DNA of 12,488 nt from Flavobacterium sp. (GCA_023253295.1 JALRGZ010000069.1:1-12488), one strand, 5' to 3'. Shown: positions 1 to 7,101, counted from the first letter of the stretch. Translations and numbers: made by a program. Notes: generated from the letters alone by a model not told the origin.

Positions 1-66
1 TCCTCGTTTTGATTTTTTTAAATTAAATGCCAAAACATCTGATTCAGTTCCATGATATGTAGGAGT
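1..66. other. Sequence foreign to the RND gene; possible insertion or assembly junction
   Basis: Reading on the minus strand, the RND coding match ends at the codon occupying 67-69. The next 66 bases stay open in the same frame (TPTYHGTESDVLAFNL and onward) but do not encode the fourth RND helix, which should be hydrophobic and contain the conserved VDD motif. I do not recognise this peptide or any transposon terminal repeat in it. It could be the edge of an insertion sequence, a genuine rearrangement, or a chimeric contig end. The exact boundary may lie a few bases either side of 66. Confidence 0.55.
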
Positions 67-1212
67 TGTATATCCCATAAGGTAAATTCCAATGAAAGTA
101 GCAATTAAGGAAGCCGGAATGGAAACCATTACAATCAAAGAGTTTCTGACGCTATGTAAGAAGAATAACATTACTAATGCTACTAAGATTACGGCAATTA
201 ATAAATCGTGAATTACAGAGTCAGCTGCTTCAAGGGTGAAAATCGTACTGTCTTTAGCCGTTTCTAATTTTAGTTCGTTGGCCTTGTAATCATCTTCTAA
301 TTTAGCGATGGTTTTGGCAACTTGTTCACTTACCGCAACAGCGTTTGCGTCAGACTGTTTGATAATTTGTAGTACAATTGCACTTTTTTGATCGACACGG
401 GCAATTTTTTCAGCCGTTTTTTGTGCATCCTGTACATCGGCAATGTCTTGTAAACGAATTTGAATTCCGTTTTTGGAAGAAATTACAAGATTTCTTAATT
501 CTTCAACATTTTTGTATTTACCTGCTAAACGAATCAGGATTTTTTGCTCGCGGGTTTGAATATTTCCGGTAGGGAAATCAAGATTTGAGGCTAAAATCAT
601 TTGTTGCACTTGCGGAATAGATAATCCATAACCCTGCATTTTAGTGGCATCAAGATTTACCTGAATTTCTCTTTCCTGACCTCCAATAATATTTACCTGT
701 GCTACACCTGGTACGCGTGATAGAACAGGAGCAATTTTTTTGTCAATTAAGTCGTAAAAAGCAATTTCATCCATTTTACCATTAGCACCAATAGTGATAA
801 TAGGCATGTCACTTAAAGAGAATTTATTCAATGATGGTGTTTTGGCATCATCCGGTAAGTCGCCTAATATGGCATTAATTTTTCGTTGCGCATCGTTCAT
901 CGAAATGTCTACATTGGCATTTGATGTCAGGGTAACCATTACAACTGATAAACTTTCGTAAGATTTAGAATCAATTTTTTTGATGTTTTCTAAGGAAGCA
1001 ACCGCATCTTCAATTTTTTTGGTAACTGTATTTTCGATTTCACTAGGAGAAGCTCCCGGATAAACCGTAGAAATCGTAATTACGTTCATTTCGAATTTTG
1101 GTATGAGCTCATAGCCCAGTTGGCTGTAACTGAATAGTCCGCCCAATGTAAGTATCGTAAATAGTACGATTACTAAAGAAGGACGTTTTATGGATATTTC
1201 TGCTAATTTCAT
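1..1212 (-). CDS. RND-family efflux pump, inner-membrane subunit (partial; aberrant distal end)
   Basis: This is the N-terminal 404 codons of an AcrB/HAE1-type proton-driven exporter, the energised subunit of a tripartite pump; full-length members have roughly 1,030-1,060 residues. The start MKLAEISIKRPSLVIVLF gives the usual first membrane helix, followed by the periplasmic porter region (for example YPGASPSEIENTVTKKIED and SRVPGVAQVNIIGGQEREIQ). Two further helices follow, DLLIAVILVALVMLFFLHS and SLIVMVSIPASLIATFIGIY. Up to residue 382 (the T of LMGYT) it reads as a normal flavobacterial RND protein. The family then continues with a helix of the type LNLMSLLGLSLVVGILVDD, but here an unrelated 22-codon stretch runs to the window edge. 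The other two frames do not restore the match, so a simple frameshift is not the cause. It is the last visible gene of the operon, 134 bp after the adaptor gene. Family assignment is firm; whether the gene is intact is not known. Confidence 0.9.
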   Translation of the reverse strand, partial: MKLAEISIKRPSLVIVLFTILTLGGLFSYSQLGYELIPKFEMNVITISTVYPGASPSEIENTVTKKIEDAVASLENIKKIDSKSYESLSVVMVTLTSNANVDISMNDAQRKINAILGDLPDDAKTPSLNKFSLSDMPIITIGANGKMDEIAFYDLIDKKIAPVLSRVPGVAQVNIIGGQEREIQVNLDATKMQGYGLSIPQVQQMILASNLDFPTGNIQTREQKILIRLAGKYKNVEELRNLVISSKNGIQIRLQDIADVQDAQKTAEKIARVDQKSAIVLQIIKQSDANAVAVSEQVAKTIAKLEDDYKANELKLETAKDSTIFTLEAADSVIHDLLIAVILVALVMLFFLHSVRNSLIVMVSIPASLIATFIGIYLMGYTTPTYHGTESDVLAFNLKKSKRG

Positions 1213-1226
1213 ATTTCAATTTTTTA

Positions 1227-1330
1227 TAGTCCTTAGTGCATAGTCCTAAGTTTTTTACTGGCTAATAACTAAGATTTTTTTAAGTGTTTAAGTTAATCAC
1301 TAGTCGCTAAGGACTGAGGACTAGGGACTA
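1227..1330. repeat. Heptamer-based long inverted repeat between adaptor and pump genes
   Basis: The 134-bp gap between the adaptor and pump genes holds two 24-base arms, 1227-1250 and 1307-1330, that pair in inverted orientation at 19 of 24 positions, plus wobble pairs, around a 56-base AT-rich loop. Each arm is built of degenerate 7-base units: TAGTCCT, TAGTGCA, TAGTCCT on the left; on the opposite strand of the right arm TAGTCCC, TAGTCCT, CAGTCCT. There is no good reading frame. In the operon mRNA it would form a large hairpin just upstream of the pump start codon. I believe similar AGTCCTT-type repeats occur between genes in other flavobacteria, but cannot check this here. Confidence 0.7.
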
Positions 1331-1346
1331 TTTGCAAATTCGTTAA

Positions 1347-2414
1347 TTACTTGATGATTTCTATTGAATTACCGTCTTGTAAATTGATTTGTCCTGTTGT
1401 AATTACAGTTTCTCCATCTGATAAACCACCTAAAATTTCAACCTGATCTCCTAAAATTCTTCCGGCAGTAACTTTTTTCAGTTTTGCAATTCCGTTCTCT
1501 GCTACAAAAACCTCATTGCTACTAACACTTCCTACGAAAGCAGTTCTAGGAATTACAGTCATCATTTGTTGTTGTTGTGTCGATTTGAATTGGGCTGTTC
1601 CATACATACCTGCTTTCAAGTCGTTATTGTTATTGTTGTTAATTTCAATTTCAACTGGGAAGTTTAAGCTGGTATCTGCTTTAGCAGCGATGAAAGTGAT
1701 TTTTCCTGTAAATTCTTTGTCCGGATACACATTAGTAGTAATTGAAATGTTGTTTCCTACTTTTAAATTAGCTACCTGATTTTCATTAACGGTAACATTC
1801 AATTTTAATTTGCTTACATTAACAATGTCAAATAATGAGGTAGCTGGCATCGCCATGATGATAGTTCCGGGTTCAATGTATTTTTTATTGATAAAACCAT
1901 TGATTGGCGCTTTAATTCGTGTGTCTCCAATGTTGATTTTTGCCTGTTTGTAATTTGCTTCAGCATTACTCAATGCTACTCTTGCCTGATCTAATTGTTG
2001 TTTTGTAACTCCGCCGGTTTGAAATGCACTTTCAAAACGACTATAATCAGCTTTTGCGTTTTGATACACCGCTTCGGCAGCTTGAGCATTCACATTAATA
2101 GCATCGCCTCTTAATACCGCTAATGTTTGCCCTTTAGTAACATAGTCACCTTCTTTGGCTAAAATTTGAACAACTTTACCTGTTTTTTCAGATGTTAATG
2201 TTAATTCCTGTATAGGTTCAATAAGACCGTTGGCTGCAAAGTCTAAAGAGATTTCTTCTGTTTTTACAGTTGCCACTTTTACAGAAACACTAGCGTTTTT
2301 CTCAGCAACAATAGCAATTTTTTCTTCGTTTTCCTGTTTATTCTTTGTTAGAATAAATCCTATTAGTGCTAATGATGCAATAATAGTGACAGAGGTAGTT
2401 ATAATTCTTTTCAT
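1347..2414 (-). CDS. Periplasmic adaptor (membrane fusion) subunit of RND efflux pump
   Basis: This 355-residue protein is an AcrA/MexA/HlyD-type adaptor that bridges the inner-membrane pump and the TolC-like channel. An N-terminal hydrophobic helix (about residues 5-22) has no lipobox cysteine, so it is probably an uncleaved anchor or signal. The first half of the lipoyl-like domain is at about 77-102 (GKVVQILAKEGDYVTKGQ), an alpha-helical hairpin runs from 105 to 165, and the second lipoyl half is at about 166-184 (IKAPINGFINKKYIEPG). Beta-barrel and membrane-proximal domains fill the rest. Six consecutive asparagines (259-264) and a QQQQMM stretch (280-285) are low-complexity insertions, the first encoded by an AAC/AAT triplet run. 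The start codon lies 1 base after the channel gene's stop, implying tight co-transcription. The export substrate cannot be read from the sequence. Confidence 0.94.
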   Translation of the reverse strand: MKRIITTSVTIIASLALIGFILTKNKQENEEKIAIVAEKNASVSVKVATVKTEEISLDFAANGLIEPIQELTLTSEKTGKVVQILAKEGDYVTKGQTLAVLRGDAINVNAQAAEAVYQNAKADYSRFESAFQTGGVTKQQLDQARVALSNAEANYKQAKINIGDTRIKAPINGFINKKYIEPGTIIMAMPATSLFDIVNVSKLKLNVTVNENQVANLKVGNNISITTNVYPDKEFTGKITFIAAKADTSLNFPVEIEINNNNNNDLKAGMYGTAQFKSTQQQQMMTVIPRTAFVGSVSSNEVFVAENGIAKLKKVTAGRILGDQVEILGGLSDGETVITTGQINLQDGNSIEIIK

Positions 2415-2415
2415 A

Positions 2416-3756
2416 TTAGTTATTTATAAGTGTTTTTAGTTCGCCTTTTGATTTTATTAATTTGATTTCTGCTAATTTGTAATCTAAAACAGCAGCAGTG
2501 TAATTGTTTTGGGCTTCAGTTGAAGCATTTTCAGCATCCAATAAATCAGTTAAAGATGCTAATCCTTGTAAATAATTATTGTTAATATTTTTCAAAATTT
2601 CATCAGCTAATCGCATATTCTCTTTTTGATTTTGAATAGTGATAATACTGTTTTCAATTTGAGTTTTAGCATTTTTATAATCTAAGTCTAAAGCCAATCG
2701 CGTGTCTTTAATATCTTCTTGTGTGCTTCTTAATTGAATATCCGCTTGTCTAACTTTTGCTCTGGTTCCAAATCCAGTGAAAATAGGGACTCTTAAATTC
2801 ATTCCTATAGAGGAGAAATCAGACCAATACACTTTGTCTTCGGATTTAGCAAACCATGGCATTTTTGGCCCCTGACCAATGTAGTTATAACCTGCAGTTA
2901 GCGAAAGAGTAGGATAGTAAGCTGCTTGGGTAGCTTTCTTTTGTAATACTAATAACTCTTCCTGTTTTTTAAGTAATAAGTATTCCGAACGATTAGCTGT
3001 GTTTGGAGTTTCAGAAATTGCTCTTGGAGTTATTTCAAATTCCGTTTGAGGAATATTAATCTGAGTTTCCATTGGCATACCCATATAAAACTTCAAAGCA
3101 TTTTCCTGTAATTGCAAGGCATTGATGACTTGTTGTTTTTGGGTGTTGATGTTGGATAGGTTCACAGTCATTCGGTCTAAGTCTATTTTTTTAGCCAAAC
3201 CATTGTCGAATTGACCTTTAACAATATCACGAACTTTAGTAGTTGTTTTTAAATTAGTTTCAACCAAAGCTAATTTTTGGCGTAATACATAAACCTGATA
3301 GTAGTTGTTTGCTACGTTTTCAATTACTTGTTCTTCGGTCAGCTGATTGTTAATTTGATAGAACTCGCGGGTAGTTCTAGCCGCTTTTAAACCTGTGAAT
3401 ACCGACTGGTCAAATAAGTTTTGCGTTAATGAAACTCCTGCTGTAGAAATCCATTTTTGTCCAAAAGCAGCTTGAATAGTAGTTCCTGGAGTACCAAATG
3501 CCGAACCGTCAATCACTGTGGTTTGGAGTATAGGATTGTAAGTTAGATTCCCATTTGCAGTAATTTGAGGCAAAGCTCTGGAACGTACTTCCTGAATTTG
3601 ATACTCGCTGTTTTCCACTTTTAATTGTGCTTTTTTAGCATCGGCTTTGTTTTCAAGAGCGTAAGTTATAGCGTCCTTGAGTGTAAGTGTGGTTTTTTCT
3701 TGTGCATTTGTAATGCTTACAAACGAAAGAAGTGTTAATATTAGTAATCTTTTCAT
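2416..3756 (-). CDS. TolC-family outer membrane efflux channel
   Basis: This 446-residue protein is the outer-membrane exit duct of the tripartite pump. It starts with a Sec signal peptide (MKRLLILTLLSFVSITNA, likely cut after A18 before QEKT). Two OEP repeats follow, each with long amphipathic alpha-helical stretches. The first starts LTLKDAITYALENKADAKKAQLK-like (helix), with the strand segment ITANGNLTYNPIL; the second carries LSLTAGYNYIGQGP and the assembly-typical GMNLRVPIFTGFGTRAKVRQ. The helix LLDAENASTEAQNNYTAAVL near the C-terminus is a family hallmark. The length is normal. It lies 3 bases downstream of the TetR gene and 1 base upstream of the adaptor gene, so the three are translated from one message. 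By context the partner pump is the RND protein encoded downstream. Confidence 0.95.
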   Translation of the reverse strand: MKRLLILTLLSFVSITNAQEKTTLTLKDAITYALENKADAKKAQLKVENSEYQIQEVRSRALPQITANGNLTYNPILQTTVIDGSAFGTPGTTIQAAFGQKWISTAGVSLTQNLFDQSVFTGLKAARTTREFYQINNQLTEEQVIENVANNYYQVYVLRQKLALVETNLKTTTKVRDIVKGQFDNGLAKKIDLDRMTVNLSNINTQKQQVINALQLQENALKFYMGMPMETQINIPQTEFEITPRAISETPNTANRSEYLLLKKQEELLVLQKKATQAAYYPTLSLTAGYNYIGQGPKMPWFAKSEDKVYWSDFSSIGMNLRVPIFTGFGTRAKVRQADIQLRSTQEDIKDTRLALDLDYKNAKTQIENSIITIQNQKENMRLADEILKNINNNYLQGLASLTDLLDAENASTEAQNNYTAAVLDYKLAEIKLIKSKGELKTLINN

Positions 3757-3759
3757 TAT

Positions 3760-4359
3760 TTATTTGTTTGTGTTGAGTAAGTTTTTTTCTAGTTCGATGA
3801 TACCGGCTTCTGTTGCCATGGCTCTGGTGTGGTATTCTAAAGCTTTTAATTCAATTCGTTGAGCTTCGTTTTCTGAGCTTGTGTTTTCGTTGATGTGAAA
3901 GATTAAGATGTAATAAAATTTCACATAAGTTTCTATGTCAACATCTGGTCTGTATAAGCCTTCGGTTATTCCTTTTTTTATGTTTTCTCTGAACCAGTGT
4001 TCGCATTGATTGACTTCTTGTTCTAATACTCTTTGGTATATCTCGGGATAGTGTTTTTTTAGTTGATACACAGGTGAACTATCAGCACTATTGTTGAAAA
4101 GTTCCTTGAACATTTCTTTGATTTTGAAATTTTCAAAAATAGCATTGTGTTTTTCGGCAACAACTGACTCTATTAGTTCGTGCACCTGTTTATGTACTAA
4201 CGCTGTACTCTCTTGTATTAAAACTTCTTTATTGCAGAAGTATTTGTAGATAGTTTTTTTTGAAATACACATTTCGCCTGCAATATCATCCATAGTAATG
4301 CTTTTAAAACCAAGTTTTAAAAACATCTCACTCGCTTTAGCAATAATTTTGTCTTTCAT
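3760..4359 (-). CDS. TetR/AcrR-family transcriptional regulator
   Basis: This 199-residue protein has a typical TetR N-terminal DNA-binding domain: helix 1 at MKDKIIAKASEMFLKLGFKS and a helix-turn-helix at about residues 22-42 (TMDDIAGEMCISKKTIYKYF). The variable C-terminal part, about 45-199, is helical and would bind a small ligand and dimerise. It is the second gene of the efflux operon, 31 bases after the YceI-like gene and 3 bases before the channel gene. An inverted repeat of operator type overlaps the promoter in front of the operon (4985-5014). I infer that the protein represses its own operon and that a pump substrate relieves repression. Neither the ligand nor the operator has been shown from sequence alone. 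Confidence 0.93.
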   Translation of the reverse strand: MKDKIIAKASEMFLKLGFKSITMDDIAGEMCISKKTIYKYFCNKEVLIQESTALVHKQVHELIESVVAEKHNAIFENFKIKEMFKELFNNSADSSPVYQLKKHYPEIYQRVLEQEVNQCEHWFRENIKKGITEGLYRPDVDIETYVKFYYILIFHINENTSSENEAQRIELKALEYHTRAMATEAGIIELEKNLLNTNK

Positions 4360-4390
4360 TTTTTAGGGTTTCTTTTTTGGTATTTTTTAT

Positions 4391-4912
4391 TTAAATGTTG
4401 AATTCAACATTGGCTACTATTTTAAAATCTTCACCTTTCGTTGTTCTATTGTTTGATTGTTGGCTGTGTGAACTTAGTCCGAAATCTTTTTTGTTAATAC
4501 TTGCAGTTAGTTCAAAAGCACGTTTTTTTTCATCATAGAAATAGTTATTTTCAATAGGGGCTACATCTAATTCGACTGTCTTTGTTATGTTTTTTATGGT
4601 TAAATCTCCTTTAATAAAATGGATGTTTTTGTTTACTTTTTGAAATGAAGTCGATTTGAAGCTGATTGTTGGAAACTGATTGATATCAAAAAAAGAATTA
4701 AGTTTTAAATAGTTGCCAAATTGTTCTAATCGTGATTTTTTGTTTTTGAAGTCCAAAGAAAATGTAATTGTAGCATTTTCAATTTCATTGTTGTTAAAAT
4801 CGGCATAGCCTTGAAAGTTATTGAAAGTTCCGTCTAGATAAGCAATTATTGAATGTTTCATTCTGATTAAAGCTTCCGAATGATTCGAATTTACAATCCA
4901 TTTTGTTTTCAT
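4391..4912 (-). CDS. YceI-like protein (polyisoprenoid-binding fold), apparently cytoplasmic
   Basis: This 173-residue protein matches the YceI lipocalin-like family along its whole length: WIVNSNHS at the N-terminus, IRMKHSIIAYLDGTFNNFQG, the FFDINQFPTISFKS segment (about 74-88), GDLTIKNITKTVELDV (102-117) and the C-terminal INKKDFGL (139-146). Characterised family members bind a polyisoprenoid chain in a beta-barrel. The sequence begins directly with the fold and has no signal peptide, unlike the periplasmic E. coli YceI, so a cytoplasmic location is likely. The usual Arg before DFG is Lys here. It is the first gene after the operon promoter, and the divergent neighbour makes polyprenyl diphosphates. 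A link between the two, or a role in lipid-like substrate handling for the pump, is inference only. Confidence 0.87.
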   Translation of the reverse strand: MKTKWIVNSNHSEALIRMKHSIIAYLDGTFNNFQGYADFNNNEIENATITFSLDFKNKKSRLEQFGNYLKLNSFFDINQFPTISFKSTSFQKVNKNIHFIKGDLTIKNITKTVELDVAPIENNYFYDEKKRAFELTASINKKDFGLSSHSQQSNNRTTKGEDFKIVANVEFNI

Positions 4913-4973
4913 TTTTCTGCTATTTAAACGTTGTTGAAGTTGGTTTCGGAATTTGATTGTTAAAAAATCTTTG

Positions 4974-5004
4974 CAAAGATATAATGGAAACTTTAAAAAC
5001 CAAA
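4974..5004 (-). promoter_or_regulatory. Bacteroidetes-type promoter of the efflux operon
   Basis: On the minus strand TTTG (5004-5001) is followed after exactly 19 bases by TATCTTTG (4981-4974), a full match to the Bacteroidetes layout TTTG-N19-TAnnTTTG. Transcription would begin near 4968, leaving a leader of about 55 bases before the YceI-like start codon. The -7 element also lies in a perfect 14-base palindrome, ATCTTTGCAAAGAT (4967-4980), which may be a second protein site or chance. Confidence 0.8.
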
Positions 5005-5014
5005 ATAGTTTCCA
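4985..5014. promoter_or_regulatory. Probable TetR-type operator of the efflux operon
   Basis: There is a perfect inverted repeat, TGGAAACT (4985-4992) and AGTTTCCA (5007-5014), with a 14-base AT-rich centre. It covers the -33 element of the efflux promoter and part of the spacer, so a bound dimer would block polymerase. The TetR-family gene two positions into the operon is the obvious candidate. The divergent polyprenyl synthase promoter starts about 40 bp away and could also be affected. Confidence 0.68.
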
Positions 5015-5054
5015 GTGTATTTACGATAATTTAACATTTCGTTTGTCTATAGTG

Positions 5055-5085
5055 TTTGTTATCCAGTATGAATGCTGTAATTTAG
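5055..5085 (+). promoter_or_regulatory. Probable promoter of the polyprenyl synthase gene
   Basis: TTTG (5055-5058) is followed after 19 bases by TAATTTAG (5078-5085), one mismatch from the TAnnTTTG consensus. The predicted start of transcription, about 5092, would give a leader of only about 10 bases before the ATG at 5102. Confidence 0.5.
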
Positions 5086-5101
5086 CCCGAAAATTAAATC
5101 T

Positions 5102-6076
5102 ATGCATGCCATAAATCAATATCAGGAATTTATAGCCAATTATCTTCAGTCGCAATTAGTGGTAAAAGAACCGAAAAACTTATATGAGCCTATACATTAT
5201 ATATTAGATCTTGGAGGGAAACGAATTCGACCTGTTTTGACTTTAATGAGTGCTGAGGTTTTTGATGTTTCTTATGAGAAAGCTTTACCGGCAGCTTTAG
5301 CTGTTGAGGTGTTTCATAACTTTTCTTTGGTACATGACGATATTATGGATGATGCGCCTTTACGAAGAGGGAATACTACGGTTCATGAAAAATGGAATAT
5401 CAATACTGGTATTTTGTCGGGTGATGCGATGTTGATTTTAGCCTATCAATATTTTGAGAAATATGAACCAACTATATTCAGGGATTTGGCTAAATTATTT
5501 AGCAAAACAGCCTTGGAAGTCTGTGAAGGGCAGCAATGGGATGTGGATTTTGAAACAAGAATAGATGTTACTATTCCGGAGTATTTAAGAATGATTGAAT
5601 ACAAAACCGCTGTTTTGGTAGCGGCTGCCATGAAAATGGGTGCAATTATAGCGGAAACATCAGAAGAAAATGCAAACTTGATTTATGATTTTGGGTTGAA
5701 TCTGGGAATAGCATTTCAGTTGCAGGATGATTATCTAGATGCTTTTGGTAATCCGGAAACTTTTGGAAAACAAGTAGGAGGAGATATTATTGAAAATAAA
5801 AAGACCTATTTGTATTTAAAAGGGATGGAGTTTGCGAATGGGGTAGATAAACAAGAGTTGGCTGATTTGTTTTCGATTCAAATGGAAGATAATGAAGCTA
5901 AAATTACTCAGGTAAAAGATATTTTTGTGAATACAGGAGCTGCAAAAGCAACACAAAAGGCGATTGAAGAATATACGTTTAAAGCTTTTGAAACCTTAAA
6001 AAAAATGGATGTAGATACTGAAAAGAAAAGTATCTTAAGAGCATTTGGTGAAGGTTTGATGGGGCGTAAGGTGTAA
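5102..6076 (+). CDS. Polyprenyl diphosphate synthase (short-chain, probably geranylgeranyl/farnesyl type)
   Basis: This 324-residue trans-prenyltransferase condenses isopentenyl diphosphate with an allylic diphosphate in the cytoplasm. Visible motifs are GGKRIRP (38-44, substrate lysine and arginines), the first aspartate-rich motif DDIMDD at 79-84 followed by RR at 88-89, the YKTA segment (167-170) and the second aspartate-rich motif QDDYLDAFG (208-216) with downstream GGDIIENKKTYL. The first motif is of DDxxD type without the two-residue insertion of bacterial type II farnesyl synthases, and the residue five before it is Phe (F74). Both point to a geranylgeranyl-like product, but chain length cannot be settled by eye. 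Products would feed carotenoid, quinone or lipid-carrier synthesis. It overlaps the next gene by one base and is divergent from the YceI/efflux operon. Confidence 0.92.
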   Translation: MHAINQYQEFIANYLQSQLVVKEPKNLYEPIHYILDLGGKRIRPVLTLMSAEVFDVSYEKALPAALAVEVFHNFSLVHDDIMDDAPLRRGNTTVHEKWNINTGILSGDAMLILAYQYFEKYEPTIFRDLAKLFSKTALEVCEGQQWDVDFETRIDVTIPEYLRMIEYKTAVLVAAAMKMGAIIAETSEENANLIYDFGLNLGIAFQLQDDYLDAFGNPETFGKQVGGDIIENKKTYLYLKGMEFANGVDKQELADLFSIQMEDNEAKITQVKDIFVNTGAAKATQKAIEEYTFKAFETLKKMDVDTEKKSILRAFGEGLMGRKV

Positions 6077-6477
6077 TGAAATCGGTTAAAAATATTTTTA
6101 AGAATAATAAAAAAGTAATAATGATGTTCATTGCCCCGAAAAATTCCGATTTATTGCTAAATGAAGCAGAAAAAGAATCTTTGTATTTAAAGTTGATCGA
6201 ACAATTAAATAAGGACTTTAATTTGGCTAATGAAGGAGTGGATTTTCCTATGAGTATTTCTCCGAATGAATTAAAGATTCAATTGCACGAAAAAATCTAC
6301 CGATTGATTCAGTATAAGTTTGCCGAATATCTCAATCTTTTATATGTGATAGATGTTTCGGAAGAAGAGGTGAAAAAACTCGATGGTTCTGATTTGGTGG
6401 TTTTAGCTGAGGATGTTGCCTTTTTAATCCTAAAAAGAGAATGGCAAAAAGTGTGGTTTCGAAATAAATACAGTTAA
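6076..6477 (+). CDS. Conserved hypothetical protein downstream of polyprenyl synthase
   Basis: This protein has 133 residues if it starts at the ATG overlapping the upstream TAA by one base. I do not recognise a named domain. Composition is that of a soluble, mostly alpha-helical protein, with a charged helix NEAEKESLYLKLIEQLNKDF, another around QLHEKIYRLIQYKFAEYLN, and a conserved-looking tail LKREWQKVWFRNKYS. There is no signal peptide and no membrane segment. The first 15-16 residues (MKSVKNIFKNNKKVI) are Lys/Asn-rich and may not be translated; ATGs at 6121 and 6124 (MMFIAPKNSD) are plausible starts and agree with my recollection of flavobacterial relatives. The overlap suggests co-expression with the prenyl synthase, but no function can be assigned. 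It converges on the next gene with only 4 bases between stops. Confidence 0.8.
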   Translation: MKSVKNIFKNNKKVIMMFIAPKNSDLLLNEAEKESLYLKLIEQLNKDFNLANEGVDFPMSISPNELKIQLHEKIYRLIQYKFAEYLNLLYVIDVSEEEVKKLDGSDLVVLAEDVAFLILKREWQKVWFRNKYS

Positions 6478-6481
6478 TTTC

Positions 6482-7030
6482 CTAAAAATAAAACCTCACA
6501 AAAGGCATGAAAGCATCGCTATAAGCACCTTGGTCTTCTTTGTATAATACGTTGTAGCGAGCGCCAATAGTTACATTGCCATTTCTGTAACCCGCACCTA
6601 AAAATAATCCCGTATTCCAAAAGTTGTTTTCGTAACCGCTATTGTTTCCAATTCCTTTTACGTTGACTCTTAATTGTTCTAATTCGGCCGAAAGTTGGAT
6701 TTCTGGTAATGGATTGAATAAGCTAATGATGCTTCCTCCGTATAAATTAGAATTGTAAAGATTTTTTTGTTTTACATAAGTGTATTGAGCACCTAAACCA
6801 ACAGAGAAATATTCATTGACATTATATATGGCACTTGGTGAAACGGAAATGTCTGTGTAATTGTTCCCAAAGCTTAAACCTAGTCCACCTCCAAATTGTA
6901 CATTTTGCCAAAAATCGCTTTTTGATTCGGTGCTTTGCTTTTGATATTGAGCAGACAAATTAGCCGAAAAAAATACGAATAAAGCAATCAAAACGGCATT
7001 TAAAAGGGTAGAGGTGCGTTTTTTTGACAT
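6482..7030 (-). CDS. Outer-membrane beta-barrel protein of unknown function
   Basis: This 182-residue protein has a Sec signal peptide (hydrophobic stretch about 9-26, likely cleavage after A27 before QYQK). The mature part shows alternating, aromatic-rich beta-strands: FGGGLGLSFGNNYTDISVSP, FSVGLGAQYTYV, WNTGLFLGAGYRNGNVTIGA and the last strand AFMPFVRFYF. It ends in the terminal Phe typical of outer-membrane barrels recognised by the BAM machinery. The size fits an eight-stranded barrel. It is divergent from sucA and convergent with the hypothetical protein to its left. I recall that flavobacterial homologues next to sucA are sometimes labelled alpha-ketoglutarate decarboxylase; nothing in this sequence supports an enzyme, so that label would be an artefact of proximity. 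Confidence 0.85.
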   Translation of the reverse strand: MSKKRTSTLLNAVLIALFVFFSANLSAQYQKQSTESKSDFWQNVQFGGGLGLSFGNNYTDISVSPSAIYNVNEYFSVGLGAQYTYVKQKNLYNSNLYGGSIISLFNPLPEIQLSAELEQLRVNVKGIGNNSGYENNFWNTGLFLGAGYRNGNVTIGARYNVLYKEDQGAYSDAFMPFVRFYF

Positions 7031-7054
7031 AAGTATTTAGGTATTTAACATTTT

Positions 7055-7070
7055 AACACTTAAAAGTGTT
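7055..7070. promoter_or_regulatory. Short palindrome between divergent genes
   Basis: A perfect 7-base inverted repeat, AACACTT and AAGTGTT with AA between, lies 25 bases upstream of the beta-barrel start codon and about 32 bases upstream of the sucA -7 element. It could be an operator or a leader hairpin for the beta-barrel gene. At this AT content it could also be chance. I found no convincing promoter for the beta-barrel gene. Confidence 0.3.
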
Positions 7071-7101
7071 TTAAATTTAAAGCTAATTTAGTTGATTATT
7101 G

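Noticed and set aside
378..572. 64-codon plus-strand frame in the RND region
   Set aside because: It is antisense to the clearly conserved porter domain of the pump; no support for translation.
1516..1779. 87-codon plus-strand frame opposite the adaptor gene
   Set aside because: It is antisense to a well-supported coding region; its hydrophobic run of Leu/Cys is the mirror of Asn/Gln codon repeats.
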